From contig BCKK01000004.1 in NCBI GenBank assembly GCA_001600615.1, positions 434,001-498,000 of the forward strand: a stretch of DNA of 64,000 nucleotides, in the 5' to 3' direction. The notes beneath the pieces were generated by a model that searched no databases, was not told the origin of the DNA, and saw only the letters and a program-made list of their open reading frames with translations. A program made the translations under genes and the position numbers. Shown here piece by piece: positions 1 to 12,032 of the stretch. Each line of letters starts with the position of its first letter. The stretch's first letter is position 1. This DNA is from Dioszegia crocea (Eukaryota > Basidiomycota > Tremellomycetes > Tremellales > Bulleribasidiaceae).

Positions 1-48
1 TATAGTCGACCTTGACAGCCTGACTGGACACCCAGCTGATACTGCCAG

Positions 49-858
49 AACCGGTCAATGGAGGCTCATATGGTGCTGGAGTAAGTCAGCAGCAGAAAAG
101 CTAAACCGACTCAAGCTGACAGATCTAGAAAAGCGGATTTCCGGGTCATATCCGCTGGAACAGGCTCGGCTGTGCGTCTGCCTGGCACCGCCATAGACAA
201 GCCAAACGTGTACCGCTTCGGAACACCATACGATGACATCTACCGAGATCTGGAGTCGCAAGACCGGTCATTGTGAGTCTAGGTTACAATGGGTCTTGAA
301 ATGAGTCCCATGAAATCCAACCGTCTCACCCCTCCTCGTACCCTCGCCTCTAGCCATCCGCACAGAGCTCCGCTGACCAGCAGATACACCCGCAATGGCC
401 TTCTCCCGATGCTCGACCGGAACCGTAAAGTCAAGCGAGCACCCGAGAAGTGGCATGAGCAGAAATCGGTCTTAGCGGATGTGGTCATTACATGCGAGGA
501 GAGATGCTACGATTCAGTGGTCGATGGTAAGTCGACTCTGATCGGTGGTCTCTCACTACTGCGGCTGTCACGCTGACATATCAGACCTGTTGACCAGAGG
601 CGGAGAGTACAATCGCCCAATACATGTCATCAACTGTGAAATCAAGGATAATCCTGAAGAAGCGTTGATTGCCGGTCAGGCGATATTGGCTCTGGCCAAA
701 GCTGTAAGTCTCCAAGCTGCTCGTTTGCATAGGTTCTTGTTGGCTGATTCAAACAGATCGAGAAGGCCACAGACCTCGATACGGAGATTGACGACATCCT
801 CCTCGCTCACGCCGACCGACATCCTCATACCCTATTGCACACCGTCGCCTTCTTCTGA
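49..858 (+). CDS. SSU72: SSU72, RNA polymerase II CTD phosphatase (5' end outside window)
   Basis: Ssu72 removes Ser5 phosphate from the polymerase II C-terminal tail and works in the cleavage/polyadenylation factor. Exons read 49-80, 129-272, 384-526, 585-703 and 757-858, together exactly 180 codons. The window opens inside the intron that interrupts the phosphatase loop: the first visible exon starts at the NRSMEAH part of the CxxxxxR motif, so the start codon and probably the catalytic Cys lie upstream of the window. Other family landmarks are LPG..DKPNVY, the LDRN..VK stretch, [10 protein letters not shown] (family LTCEERVYD) and the terminal LLHTVAFF, which matches the usual LHTVCFY ending. 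Introns are 48-111 nt with ctgac branch sites. Identification rests on motif order over the whole visible length. CFT2, another 3'-end processing gene, lies 7 kb away on the same strand. Confidence 0.93.
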
Positions 859-1053
859 GTGCAATCTCTAGGTGCAATGGCATGTTATCTATATACATCA
901 AGGGGCATGAGAGTCGTATAATGCTGTCTAATATACAATCATGAATACTCTATATCTTTCGTCGCTTGATGCAAAGGCATAATTTCCGATTCTTTTCCAC
1001 TTCTCCAATCCAGATTTTCCCCTCTTCACCCTCATAAATCATAAAGCCCAAAA

Positions 1054-4000
1054 TCAAAACCTCGCTCCACGATCCTTCGGCTCCACGCCCGCCTGAAGCA
1101 ATTCCAGCATCCCCGGCAGAAGACTGTTCTGCCTACATACCAAAACGACCTCTTTCCCCGTCGTCTCTTCCATGAACCCCACCCGCCGTTTTCCGCCATT
1201 CGCCTGTACGGTTCTGTTAAGATCCTTCTCCGCCTCCACCCCATTCAGCTTCTTCCCTCCTTTCTCAGACGCATAAACCACACTGACACTACCCGACCTC
1301 TCCGTCCGCGGAATCGAGGTATCTTTCTGCCTCATCATAGGTACAGACGGCGAGATCAATGCGTCACGCAGGACCAGCAGTCCTACCGCCTCTGCCGCCG
1401 CCCGAATCTTCTGCTGTGTAGTCGATGTCGGTGCATTCTTCTTCTGCCGGGTGATGGAGGATTGACGGGGAAGGAGGACGCCCCATTTGGTCCGCAATTC
1501 TGCATCGGGGACAGAAAAGCAGTATCGCCGTGGGAGGCCGGTGTGGTTTGCAAACGACAGGTGGAAGGTGTGTTTCATGAAGGCGCGTTCGAAGTGGAAG
1601 ATTTTGGCACTGCCAAGAGTTGGGTAAAGAGCGCTATACTGTAAGCTTATGATAGCCCAAGAGCTGAGGTGGCGACTTACGCATTCGGGCCAAGACGAGA
1701 CAACAGCAAAGTCTTCGTCCCAAAACTTGTCCCCCTGATCCTAAACGTCGCCTCCCTCACTTTTGAGAAATCAAGAACCGCGGGCTGCGCCTCTATCCCA
1801 TCCCCTAGAAGCCTAACGGCAAATTCCGGGTCGGCCGCAGGTAGTGTAATCGTTATCGGCTCCGACCAGATATGGTATGTTAATCGAGCGGGTAGTTTCT
1901 CCGGGGTAATGCGGACCGACCGTGCTTTGCGCTCATTCTCAGAGTCCAGCGGAGCCTGGAGCGGATCACGCTGAACAGAGGTATAGACACCGCGGAGAGT
2001 CTCCTCCGAGACCAGCTGGTCGGGATCCCTCTCGCCGAACGCCGCGATCCAAACAGTGACTGTCAACCCGGGGTTGTACATGGCAAACCCGAATGTCCCA
2101 CCATGCTGCGAGTCACTCAGCATCAACATCCCACTAACGATTGAGTGGGTCCGTTCGAGATCGTATGACAGGTTCCGCTTGTTGGCTTCGAAATACCGAG
2201 TAGCGAAGCCTGCGAGGATCCGTTCGATGGCATTGGAGTCCGAGGGCAGTCGGAAAGAGAGAAGGAATGCTCTGAAGGCTGCATCGATGGGGATGTGGGA
2301 GAAGTTAAAGGCGTCGACATAGGCGGCAAGAAGCCCAGGTTCGGAAGAGAGGACAATCCCAAGTTGGGTTTTATCCAATTCGGGAGTCCGAATGATGATA
2401 TTGGCGAGACTCGTCAGGTCGTTTTTCCACGTATTGCGCTCGATGAGGTATGAGCACGCAGAGTAGGGATCGGAGGAGAAGCGGGATGTGAAGTCTTTCA
2501 TGAGGGCGTCACGCTGGTTCGCGTGTTGGAGGGGGAGGTCATCGGTGAAGCCTGTGGCTTGGAGTCTGTCAAGCGAAACGATGGATTTTACGACGAAGCG
2601 CATATCGAGATTGGCAGAAGGGCCATTATCGATCACTGGTTTACAGATGACCAGGATGTCATTGAACAGCAGGAGATACCGGTCTTTCACCGTCTAGAAT
2701 GTCAGCTTCTGATCGTCAATGAGAGACAGATTCACTTACGTTCATATTGACAACCTGTAGCACTTGTGTAGCAAGCAAAAGCTTTCTCGGAGGATCATCC
2801 AGGATATCCGGCCTCGCGGGATCCTCAGGCGCCAGAGCCAAAATCTCATCCATCCGCTCAAGCACCTCGAGAGATCTCGGCGGTAGACTTCTTCCCCTTT
2901 CTTCCTCTTCTTCATGCTCTTCAAGCGACTGCCGGCCATCCGCATCGTATTCACCTATATCCGGATGAACAGGAGTATGCGTCGCGCTTCTATGCACGGT
3001 GAACTGCGTATTCCTGTGCCCATCCTCATTCCCCTCCGCTACAGTCGACACGCTCGGCGAGACCGCCCTCGACCGACCGACAGTCGGAGGAGGAGGCCCA
3101 GCAAAAGGATCGACCTCCGCCTCGGCAAACTTGGCATGTTTCTCCGGGGACATCCGAATGGACGAAGAATGAGACTGGTCTGTGACGCTGGACTTCCGCG
3201 ATAAAGCCCCCCCAGATGACCGAGGAGAAGTCGCTCCGAAAGCTTTAGCTAGCCAGCCTTTCCGTCCAAGACTTTCGTCTGATCCTCGACGATCTTTGGA
3301 GCTAGACGCTGGAGGAGGTAGTGGAAGAGAGTGAATAGTATCGGGGATCTGGGGAGTTACGCGTTGTTGAGACGGTACGACCGAATCTGAGTTTTGGTGA
3401 ATGAGGCGTGGATAATCCGGGACGGCAAGGCTATCAACCATCCTTCGACCGCTCTCCACACCTGGGAATGGGGATAGTTTGGAGTTGAAGACCCTTGGAT
3501 CGTCCATCTTTGCACGAGGCATTTCAAGAATCGGCTGAGGATCATTAGACAGCTGGTGTTGGAGTAACATCCCATTGGCTGACGATTCATCAAGGAATGA
3601 AGGGGATAGGGAGCTGACGGAAGGTTGATGTCGGACAAATTCGCCCTGCTGTAACAGCGGAGATCCGCGGACGAATGACCGAGCAGCTGTGGAAGCTTGG
3701 GAAGGGGAGACGCTTGATGCTGAGCCGCGCCGGGCGCCGAATGACTGTACAGCTACTGTAAGCGCGTCGCCGATAGTCTTAGGGGAGGTGGGAGGGGAGG
3801 TGGCCGATCCGGTAGAGCTGCGCGACTGGCTTCGCTTTCGCATAGCAGTTTTGACCACCCGCCCGACTTTACTGGATATCGAACCGGTCTTTTTACCAGA
3901 TGCTGATGAGGAGGGATAGTGCGTGTCGGATGGGATAATGCGGTCCGATTCACCGCCCAGCTCTTCCCAGGACATCATGGATGAGCGGGCGGATAGTTCA

Positions 4001-5860
4001 GGCGGGGTGAGAGAATCAGAGTAGGCGCTTGGAGGTGGTTGGTACGATGTTGGAGTAGGGCTTTCCAATGGCGCCGCCGAAGGGTTCTGATGTTCTGTGA
4101 GATCAGTCAGGATTCCAAACGACGCGAATGAGAGACTCACGTTGCAAGGTCTTTGCTGGAGTACCCCAATTACTATTCCCACCTTCCTCCACATCGACCG
4201 GAAAGCCGCTCGTATCCCTGTTGGCGCCATTCTCCAGCCCCATCCCTGATCCACGTCCCATGACGAACATCATACTCTGAAGACCATCGCCCGATAGCAT
4301 GGAATCACCACCGGGAGAATGTGTCGAGTCGGTCGCGTCTGAACCGCGTGGAATGTGTCGAGAGGGAGTAGCGAAAGGGGGATTAGGCAGACCAAGGTCG
4401 TTCAGCTGAAGGCCGCGGGTTCGGGAGGGTACCGACGTCCTCATTTGAAGATTCTCCCCATCACCCTCTTCTTCTCGCTCCATTCCACGTTCCTGTAAAC
4501 CTTCCACACCTTGATGCTCCTGGAGCATTTGCTCGACACGGTTTTCCTGCCTAGATGGATGGGTAGGGACAGTCTCCGATACTGTGCCAACGGCACCCCG
4601 GGCCGTCCGGCTTGAAAGACTTCGCCGGAGGTGTGACTCGTACTCGAAAGCATCGCCCTCAGAAATTTGCGTAGTGCGCGAGCCTGGCCGGTCGTCCTCG
4701 GGCACGCTAAGTGTGCCGTCTCTGGGATGAAGATCCGGATGGGGATAGTGGGGTTCCGTAGGTGAATGCCGAGCCAGACGAGGAAGGACGCCTTGTGGGT
4801 TATGATCGTCGTCCTCATCCGTCTCTTCCTCGTCTCCGTGCGCCTGCTCTGAAGGATGCTGAGACCCCTCTCCGTACGCCTCATTATCGTCCGCTTCAGC
4901 TTCGTCTCCGTCCGCCTCTTCCTCCGCTTCCGGCACCTCATCAACCCGATCCGCCAGTGCTCTTTTCTCCTCCCAAAGCTGCCTCACTTCTTCCTCCTCG
5001 TTATCCCTCGCCGCCCTTCTCTCTCCTAGACGAGCTACCATCCTTCTACCCACCGCGCTCCGCCTTTCTTCTCCCATATTGCTTCCACCGACCGTAAAGC
5101 TCCTCTGCAATCTTGGTTTAGGCGCGACAAAAGCCGATGGTGGATTGATCTTGGGCTGTGCAGCTTTTGCGGATGCGTCACCTAACATTCTCGGTGCGCC
5201 GAGGGAATCTGCCCGTTGTAACCCAGGCCGAGTAGGCGTCAGGTCCAGCGCCTGATCCTCGAATGCTGGTGTCTCCCTCCCTCCTGTCAACTTGTCCATC
5301 GCCTTGGCTCGTGCTGCCGCGCTATTCGAGCGCTGAAGCGTCCGGAGTTCGCCTAGGGTGGGTAAAGGACTCGGCGTATTGCGGCCCGAACCAGGAAGGG
5401 GGAGGCCAATAGGCATAGGTGATAGGGAAGGAATGTAGGATTGATTGGGAGGTGTAAGTCCGGATTGGGAGGAACCGGCATGATTGTAGCCTGAGAGATG
5501 TGGTGGAGTGGGCATGTGATGTGATGATGAAGCTGAAGCTGAGCGCTGCAACCCTACCCCTCCATTAGGGTAAGACTGAAATGTGTGATCCTCGAATCCC
5601 CTATTCGTAGGCGAAGGGGAAAGGACCTCCTCGCCATGCTCAACATCGTTATTTGAGTGCCGCTCGGACGCAGGGTAAGACGCGGAAGAATTGGAGTTGG
5701 GGTAGTCTATCGAAGCGTACTCCGGCTGAGGGGTGCTGGGTTGGCTTGGTCGTCTAGTGTCTGTGCGCCTAGGCAATGAGGCCGCCCGTTTGAGCTTGGC
5801 TATAGCCTGCGACCTGACCTCGGCGGCATTCTGGGGAGAACTTGATCGTGATTCGGACAT
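1054..5860 (-). CDS. PH-Sec7-PH protein, ArfGEF-like, with altered Sec7 catalytic motifs
   Basis: Four exons, 5860-4141, 4094-2740, 2693-1681 and 1645-1054, sum to exactly 1560 codons (1559 aa). About the first 1,000 residues are Ser/Pro-rich and predicted disordered, with an acidic patch. Then come a PH-like start (VLQVVNMNTVKDRYLLLFND) split by an intron, a Sec7 domain (IDAAFRAFLLSFRLP, then FATRY), and a C-terminal PH-like region (GSAKIFHFERAF). This order recalls fungal Arf exchange factors of the Syt1/Sec74 type, which activate Arf GTPases on secretory membranes. Anomaly: the glutamic-finger motif normally reading FRLPGEAQ is FRLPSDSN, and the second motif, normally MLNT(D/S)LHN, is MLMLSDSQHGG. 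Activity is therefore uncertain. The last intron would be only 35 nt, the weakest junction in the model. The gene is divergent from family member A. Confidence 0.8.
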
Positions 5861-6186
5861 TGGAAGTTCGTGGAAAGTCGTGAAGTACTCGGCTGAAGGG
5901 GAGAAGGAATGGGGAAAGCGGTGTTGTTGTGGAGGGGGTGCGAATGGCTGAGCTGGGCGAGGGGATTCAGGCTATGACGAGCTCATGGCCTAATTGCGAC
6001 GCTCGAGAGACTAGCTCTATCGTATCTATCGTGTCTGTCGTCTGTAGCTTGATGAGTGTGTATGATGCGGTGTCAAGGCAGGGTTGTTGCTTGCAGCTTG
6101 ACACAATTTGTTCGTTTCAGAATTTCCCATTGCACTTTCCACCACCGAACATTCTATACTATACACACCTCTCCATCGCCTGCTTT
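5861..6186. other. Divergent intergenic region
   Basis: 326 bases between the ArfGEF-like gene (-) and family member A (+), so it should hold both promoters. An AT-richer stretch with tatactatacac lies near 6155-6170, just before the member A start. I see no clear regulatory motif or RNA gene. Confidence 0.4.
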
Positions 6187-7310
6187 ATGGCTGATCACGC
6201 CGATAAAGATGTACCAAACTGTGTCCGCAAATATCCAGCAAAGGCGTACAGGTTCGTGACGCGATCTGGGGACAGCTTCAGCGGCCAAGAAGGACCCCCG
6301 ACCCCTGCCTTAAATACTATATACATGCAACTCAACCACCCCTGCCTGCCGGTACTGGCAAGGGCCCGACTCAATCTTCTTCACACACTTCAAATGGGTA
6401 TTGGGCAGAAAGCTGCATATTGTGAGTCAGGATGCTGAGAGGTTCTGAGAGTAGATGTCAAGGTTGACGTTAATCGATGCCTGGATCATCGCCATCAATT
6501 TCCTCGGGAAGGTTCGACAGGTCTTCAACGTAACCTATCGCTCACCACCTCTCGATGAGACCACTGAGCTTTATCGTCGGCGCATGGAACTGTCTGGCTG
6601 GAAGAGCAAAGTAGGTGGAGAATCGGGGTACTGTGCTTACCTTGCAGATATTTCTCTTACACTGTAAGGTCTTTACGACGTATAGCAGGAGTATTGTCAC
6701 TGATTGGATCAGATTTCATCACGGAATTCATGGAACATCTGGCTGCCATGGAAGCCAGTAATGTTGCTCCGCAGCAGTGGTGCAAACAGGATCTTCCACG
6801 CGTCGCCATCGCGAAGCTCTCGCTCCCATATATCGATGTCGAAGAAGACTGTATCACGTACCCCTTTCAAGTCATTCGCGTCCTCGATTCAGCAGTTCGC
6901 GATCCGATGCACCTGAACATCCTGGGCGATCTTAGCACATACTACGGAGTCGTAACGGAGGATCGCTTGGAGATGACCCCGGGAGAATGGCGGGACCACA
7001 TCGAGAATGTGGATGGGCTCTTCGAGGGTGTAGAGGTTGGCGGATTGAGTCGGAACGAACCTCTGCTGCAGAGGGGAGACGAAAGCGTATGGTCCAAACT
7101 CATTCGCTACGCCAAGCAGGTGAGCATCTTATCTACTCCTTAATCGAATGAAAGCTGATCTTCGCGTAGTATACCTCTTCCAACCAAGCGTCTAATCCGG
7201 AGCCTCCTTTGACTACAGCTCGACATACAGTTGACGATGAGGCCGAGTCTCGACCATTGCTCGCTTCAGCTCGTGATCGTCCCTCTGCAGACAACACCCG
7301 GCGGAGATAG
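6187..7310 (+). pseudogene. Family member A (unknown family), reading frame broken by 37 extra bases
   Basis: First of three paralogues in the window (others at 23317-24283 and 54790-56185). Exons: 6187-6421, 6455-6610, a 16-nt microexon 6648-6663, 6713-7119 and 7170-7310. Shared landmarks are RSGD, ACRYW, IFFTHFKW, LTLIDAW at the start of exon 2, and YPFQV in exon 4. The frame is open everywhere except between RSGD and ACRYW, where bases 6310-6346 shift it by one. Without those 37 bases exon 1 is 198 nt (66 codons; member B has 67), and the spacing from RSGD to ACRYW is 11 residues, as in both sisters. As it stands translation ends near residue 83. All splice sites remain usable and the C-terminal exon is open to its stop. 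Either this is a young pseudogene, or the insert is removed in some unknown way. Function unknown; no domain recognised. Confidence 0.7.
6301..6346 (+). repeat. 28-bp unique insert with 9-bp direct repeat (acccctgcc) on each side
   Basis: The 9-mer acccctgcc occurs at 6301-6309 and again at 6338-6346, enclosing 28 AT-richer bases (6310-6337). One copy of the repeat plus the insert is 37 bases, which is not a multiple of three. Removing it joins the two halves of exon 1 of family member A in frame at the conserved ACRYW motif. The form resembles a target-site duplication around a short insert, or a templated repair event. No choice of boundary within the repeat gives GT-AG, GC-AG or AT-AC ends, so it is not a standard spliceosomal intron. 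Confidence 0.8.
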
Positions 7311-7734
7311 ACCGCGCCCAGCTGGACCCAGCTGAACTGTATGTTGTATCAGTAGTGAGTTGTTCTCGCCACCAGAGGTGGGCCGTCCTCCCTTAAGATG
7401 TTGTATTTTCTAGATTCATCCTTCTGTATCATAGTCCATGTCTGTCATCCCACCACCGTATATATGCCCATAAACAACTCCCATTGTGTACAGTATGCAT
7501 GTCTCTGCATAGACTTACACGAGGCTTACACGATGTCCCACCCAAAATCGCCCAAATTCAGGCACGGGAAGCTGCAGCAGAAGGTTTCACATTCCACCTT
7601 CGCCCTTCCATTTACCCCTCTCTATCAACTCATACTTACATATCCAAATCCGGTATCCCACAGACTTCGGCGCCAACAGAACCTGAGGCCTGAGACTCTG
7701 TCCTCCACCCGGATAAAGAAATCATCGCCGGAAA
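7311..7734. promoter_or_regulatory. Intergenic region upstream of CFT2
   Basis: 424 bases between family member A and CFT2, both on the plus strand. An upstream ATG at 7533 opens a frame that overlaps the CFT2 start in another frame and runs to 7889; it would matter only if transcription begins before it. I see no TATA box near the CFT2 start. Confidence 0.35.
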
Positions 7735-10700
7735 ATGATCACCCTTACGCCTTTATCCGCCTCGGCATCATCCTCATCCTCTTCCGAGCCGGTATGTTAC
7801 CTACTCGAGCTAGACGATGCGAGGATATTACTAGATATGGGTCAGCGGGACTACAGGACGAGCTCAAAGAGAAGAGATTGGGCATATGAAGAGAAAATAA
7901 GAGAGTAAATCATCTCCCTTTGAATGCAAGAGTCAATAGCTGACAAGCCTAAGAATCGCCCCTACCCTCTCCCTCGTCCTCCTCTCGCACACCACAACAC
8001 CCTATATCGGCCTCTACCCATACGCACGTGCCCACTGGGGATTGACATGTCCCGTGTACGCTACTCAGCCGACGGTAGAGATGGGCCGTGTTGTCTGTCT
8101 CTCCGAGGTTGAAAGCTGGCGATCAGAAGTCCGAGTTGTGGAGGGAGAAGAATCAGCGGAGACTGGGAATGGGAATGATGAGGTTGTGAAGAAGGAAAAG
8201 GGGAAGCAGGCGCTGAGGGGTCCGTTCGTGCCTACTGTGGAAGAAGTCCATGAGGCTTTTGACTGGATAAAGCCTATAAGATACCATCAACCCTTACATC
8301 TTGGAGGTGAGCCATATCTCATCTGCCGCTGTAGGAATTATAGCTGACCCAAAGGCAATCTCGCCCATCTCCTCCTCACCTCTTATCCCTCTGGCCATAC
8401 TCTCGGAGGAACGCTCTTCAAAATCCGCTCGCCTACTTCCGGAACAGCACTATACGCACTGGGTCTAAATCATACTTCCGAAAGACATCTAGACGGGATT
8501 ATGGGCGGACAGGGGAGAGAAATGGGCTATGATGAAGGTCTCATCAGGCCCGATCTGCTCATTGTCGAAGCGGGTAGAGGAGAAGTAGTGAATCCGAAAA
8601 GAAAAGATAGAGAAGCAGCTTTGATCGGTACGTTAGCCCGTCTCACAATTGGCCCGCCCACCAGACAGCTAAATTACCAGACGTGATTACTTCCACTCTC
8701 GAATCATCTCGCTCAGTCCTAATGCCCACCGATCCCTCTCCGCGTCTCCTCGAAGTGCTCGTCCTCCTAGATCAACATTGGACATTCAAGCAGATTTCAA
8801 ATCGGCAACGTGGCGGTCAGGCCTGGACACATCCACTATGCGTCGTCAGTCGGACCGCACAGGATATGCTGAGTTTCGCGAGGAGTTTGATTGAGTGGAT
8901 GGGAGGGGTAGTGCGCGAGAGCGGAGTGGACGAGGCGGAAGTTATGGAGAAGCGAAAGGGGAAGAAGGGGAGGAGACAGCGGGTGGATTTGGGATCAGAG
9001 TATGGGGCATTGGATTTCAAGTGAGTTGGGCTTCTTCCATTGAAGGGAATGGCAACTCATCGACTAGAAACGTCCAATTCTTCGCCTCGCCAACAGACCT
9101 TCTTCAGGCTCATCCACTCAGTCGACCAAAAGTCGTCCTTGCTGTTCCGCCAAGTATGTCGCACGGCCCCTCCCGGTGGCTGTTCACCGCCATGGCATCA
9201 CAAGAGGGCAACGTCCTTCTTCTCACTAGTAGAGGGGAGGATGACTCGCTCACGCGGGAGATCTTTGGGTTTTGGGAGAGGGAACAGGCAGAAACGGCCA
9301 AATGGGGACGGGGGAGAATAGGAAATTTAACATCTTCGACTGAGAAACTGCAAATTGAGGTCAGTTTCAACACGTCCTATTCTGAAGCGGTATCTGACTA
9401 TACAGATGAACTCCAAAGTCCCCCTGATGGGCTCAGAGCTAGAGGACCACCTTGAAGCTGAGCGTTTACAAAAAGAACGTGAAGCAGCCACCAAAGCCGC
9501 CGCCGACCGTTCTCGCCGGATGCTCGAAGCCGACGATCTCGATACGGATTCTGAATCTGAGTCAGAGGAAATGGCCGAAGATGGCATAGGCATGGACCGG
9601 GCTCTACCAAGCCGGACCAACGCCAATGCGTATGCTGGCGAGAATGAATCGACCCAGCAAATGAGTTTTGATATCTTTGTCAAGGGGCAGCAAACGCGAC
9701 AGCGGGGTATGGCCGGTGGGCAGGCGGACGGAGGGGCCATGGCGAGGTTTAGGATGTTCCCGTTCGTTACGAGGATGGGCAGGAAGGTGGATGATTATGG
9801 AGAAGGGTTGGATATTGGGCAGTGGGTTAGGAAGGGAAGGGAGATTGAGGAAGAGGGTGAGACGGAGGAAGTCAGAGAGGCAAAGAGACGGAAAGTCGAA
9901 GAGGATGAGAAGAAGGTTAGTCTGCATTATACGAACCATGAAGCAAAGCTGACACTTGGCAGAAAGCACCGCCAGAGCCACCATCGAAATATGTCACGGA
10001 GATGGTCGCTGTCGACCTGCAAGCTTCGATCTTCTATGTTGACATGGAGGGCTTGCATGATGGCCAGGCGATAAAGACAATCATCTCGGATATCCAACCT
10101 AGAAAGCTGGTATGTCTGATTTACCTGTGCACTCCAGCTCGAAATCCTCATGCTGACTTGGCAGATCTTGGTCCGGTCAGATGACGCCACCACCCAGTCC
10201 CTCCTCACTTTCTTCAACCCCTCCTTCTCCCCAAAAGACATCTACGCACCCTCCGCCAACGAAACCATCACGATCGGAGAACACGTCCAGTCCTACTCCC
10301 TAAACCTCGGCGACAGCATCACCTCCACCTTATCTTCCAAATGGGCCAAATTCGAGGGTTACGAAGTCGCCATGATCGACGGCCGGATCTCTCTCGGCGC
10401 AGGTTCCACAGTGCCCACTTTAGAGGCCAGCTCGGTCAAGCTTGAATCTATACCCAAAGCCGTGCCCGAAGAGAAGGAGAAAGAGGCGGATATCATGGTT
10501 AAGCAAGAACCAGATTCCGAGCCTGCGCTCATCGAGCCCATAAAACCCGCCCCGGTCGTGACTTCGACACCTCGTTCTTTACCTGGATCACTGTTCGTCG
10601 GCGATCTTCGTCTGGCTCAGCTCAAGGCTCGACTTAACGCCGCGGGCATCCCAGCCGAATTTGCTGGAGAGGGTGTTCTCATTTGTGGACCTGGCGTGGC

Positions 10701-10863
10701 GGCACGAACATCTGATCCAGAGGCGGATGTACAACCAGGGAGTATAGTAGCTGTGAGAAAGTTGGCGGAGGGTGAGGTGGTGCTTGAGGGAAGCGTAGGC
10801 AAGGTGTACTTCAACGTCAGGAAGGAGGTGTATGGTAGTCTAGCTTTAGTAGCGGCTGCTTGA
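7735..10863 (+). CDS. CFT2: CFT2/CPSF-100, cleavage and polyadenylation factor subunit
   Basis: Non-catalytic metallo-beta-lactamase/beta-CASP subunit that pairs with the CPSF-73 nuclease (Ysh1) in pre-mRNA 3'-end cleavage. The ATG at 7735 begins MITLTPLS, followed by CYLLELDDARILLDMG, the family's usual opening. After a 35-nt intron ending at 7953 comes LVLLSHTTTPYIG, where catalytic paralogues carry HxHxDH; loss of those ligands is typical of CPSF-100. Further landmarks are SGHTLGGTLFKI, LIVEAG, the beta-CASP region (LMPTDPSPRLLEVL, LLLTSRGE), an acidic/basic insert (about codon 430-500), KYVTEMVAVDL and the C-terminal FVGDLRLAQLKARL. About eight introns of 35-60 nt were placed; each junction restores frame. 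The stop falls at 10861-10863. SSU72, another 3'-end factor, lies nearby but is not adjacent. Confidence 0.93.
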
Positions 10864-11511
10864 TGGAGGCGTTTCATCCTCGTTTCAGATCTCAGATCCC
10901 CCTTCCTTAGCCTGATCATCCCAAAGTGGTAACCCGGCAACCCACGGGTGCAATTGACCAATAGCGGCGATTAGGAAATCCGTTTGATCCCGCTAATGAC
11001 CCCCGAATCCCCTCTGCCCTGAATTAGGGGTTTGCTGGAAACCACCCCTGACAAACCCTTCGTCATTCAAACGTAAAATCAAGCGCTGTCTGACGTCTTG
11101 GCTCCACACCGAGGTCCCCTTTCTCTCGTTGGTGCCTGAAGACGGCACGCGATAAGGTCCAAGGACTCCAAGGGGCTCAAGGGGCTTCAAGGGGGCCACG
11201 GAGGTCGATAGATCCCATGCCTCACCCGGGTAGACGTGCCGAAGCTGGACTCCAAGACTTCTCTGGGAAATTATATAGAGCGGACTTCCCCCCGTCCACT
11301 GGCTGCAACATTACCATCGTGCCTGCTCTCTCCGATCGATTCCAGCAATTATTGTGTATATACTGCCCGTCTTGTGATTCACTGTAGCCCCACTTCGCAC
11401 CACATCCCTCTCTCAGGCTCTTCACACCCAAAGGATCATCTACCCCGAACACGCCTCGATCCTCCATCCCTTGATATCTCCTTCCCCTCACGCGACCTAA
11501 ACCAAGCACAA
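10864..11511. promoter_or_regulatory. Intergenic region upstream of the small gene at 11512
   Basis: 648 bases without a convincing gene. A TATA-like attatatag lies near 11269-11277. The stretch from about 11390 to the ATG is C/T-rich with little purine, as is common before fungal start codons. The ORFs here have no recognisable composition or splice structure. Confidence 0.4.
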
Positions 11512-12032
11512 TGCGTGAGTACCTGTTCCCCTTACCTATCAACTCCTCAGCCATTGAACATCTACATCGTTCATCTTGATTATCCCATCCGATCCAATTG
11601 CCTACACTATCTAAGACCTCAACTGACTATGGTAGCCGCTCCATCCATCGTCCGATCCGTTGCCCAGGTAGCCGGCATCAAGCGCCTCAACTACCTCTGC
11701 CGATCTGCGTGAGTGTCCGTCTCTCTTCGCTGTCTAGCGTCTGACCTATCTTCCCCTCCTGCACCTCTCACAAGTCCACCATTAGCCACTTCCCATTACC
11801 TGTCCCACTTCCCAAACTTGCCCTACCCATACGAACTCACGCTGACCCCTCTAGTCCCGGAGCTGGTCTCTCAGCCACATCAGCTATGAAGCCCATCCAG
11901 AACACCCCTGCCCAACAACTCCGCACTTCCAACTACACCATGCAGTGGACCGACCAGTCTATCCGAAACAAGATCTGCAAGGCTGCTGCTGCAAGGCAGA
12001 GTGGGGCTGGGTGGACCATGACCAGGGCCTGA
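11512..12032 (+). CDS. Small basic protein of unknown function (84 aa)
   Basis: Best model: exons 11512-11515, 11636-11708 and 11855-12032, exactly 85 codons. The first exon is only ATGC, so the start codon is separated by a 120-nt intron from the rest. An in-frame ATG just before that 3' splice site (11629) would give nearly the same protein (MVAAPS instead of MPAPS) from unspliced RNA. The product is rich in Ala, Ser, Arg and Lys, with an N-terminal stretch (SIVRSVAQVAGIKRLNYLCR) that looks like a mitochondrial presequence and an ending rich in basic residues. No family recognised. The strong C/T-rich leader and clean splice sites support a real, probably well-expressed gene. The second intron is 146 nt, long for this region. 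Confidence 0.6.

Noticed and set aside
6310..6346. The 37 extra bases as an ordinary spliceosomal intron
   Set aside because: No boundary within the flanking 9-bp repeat gives GT-AG, GC-AG or AT-AC ends, and there is no AG between the internal stop and the downstream motif.
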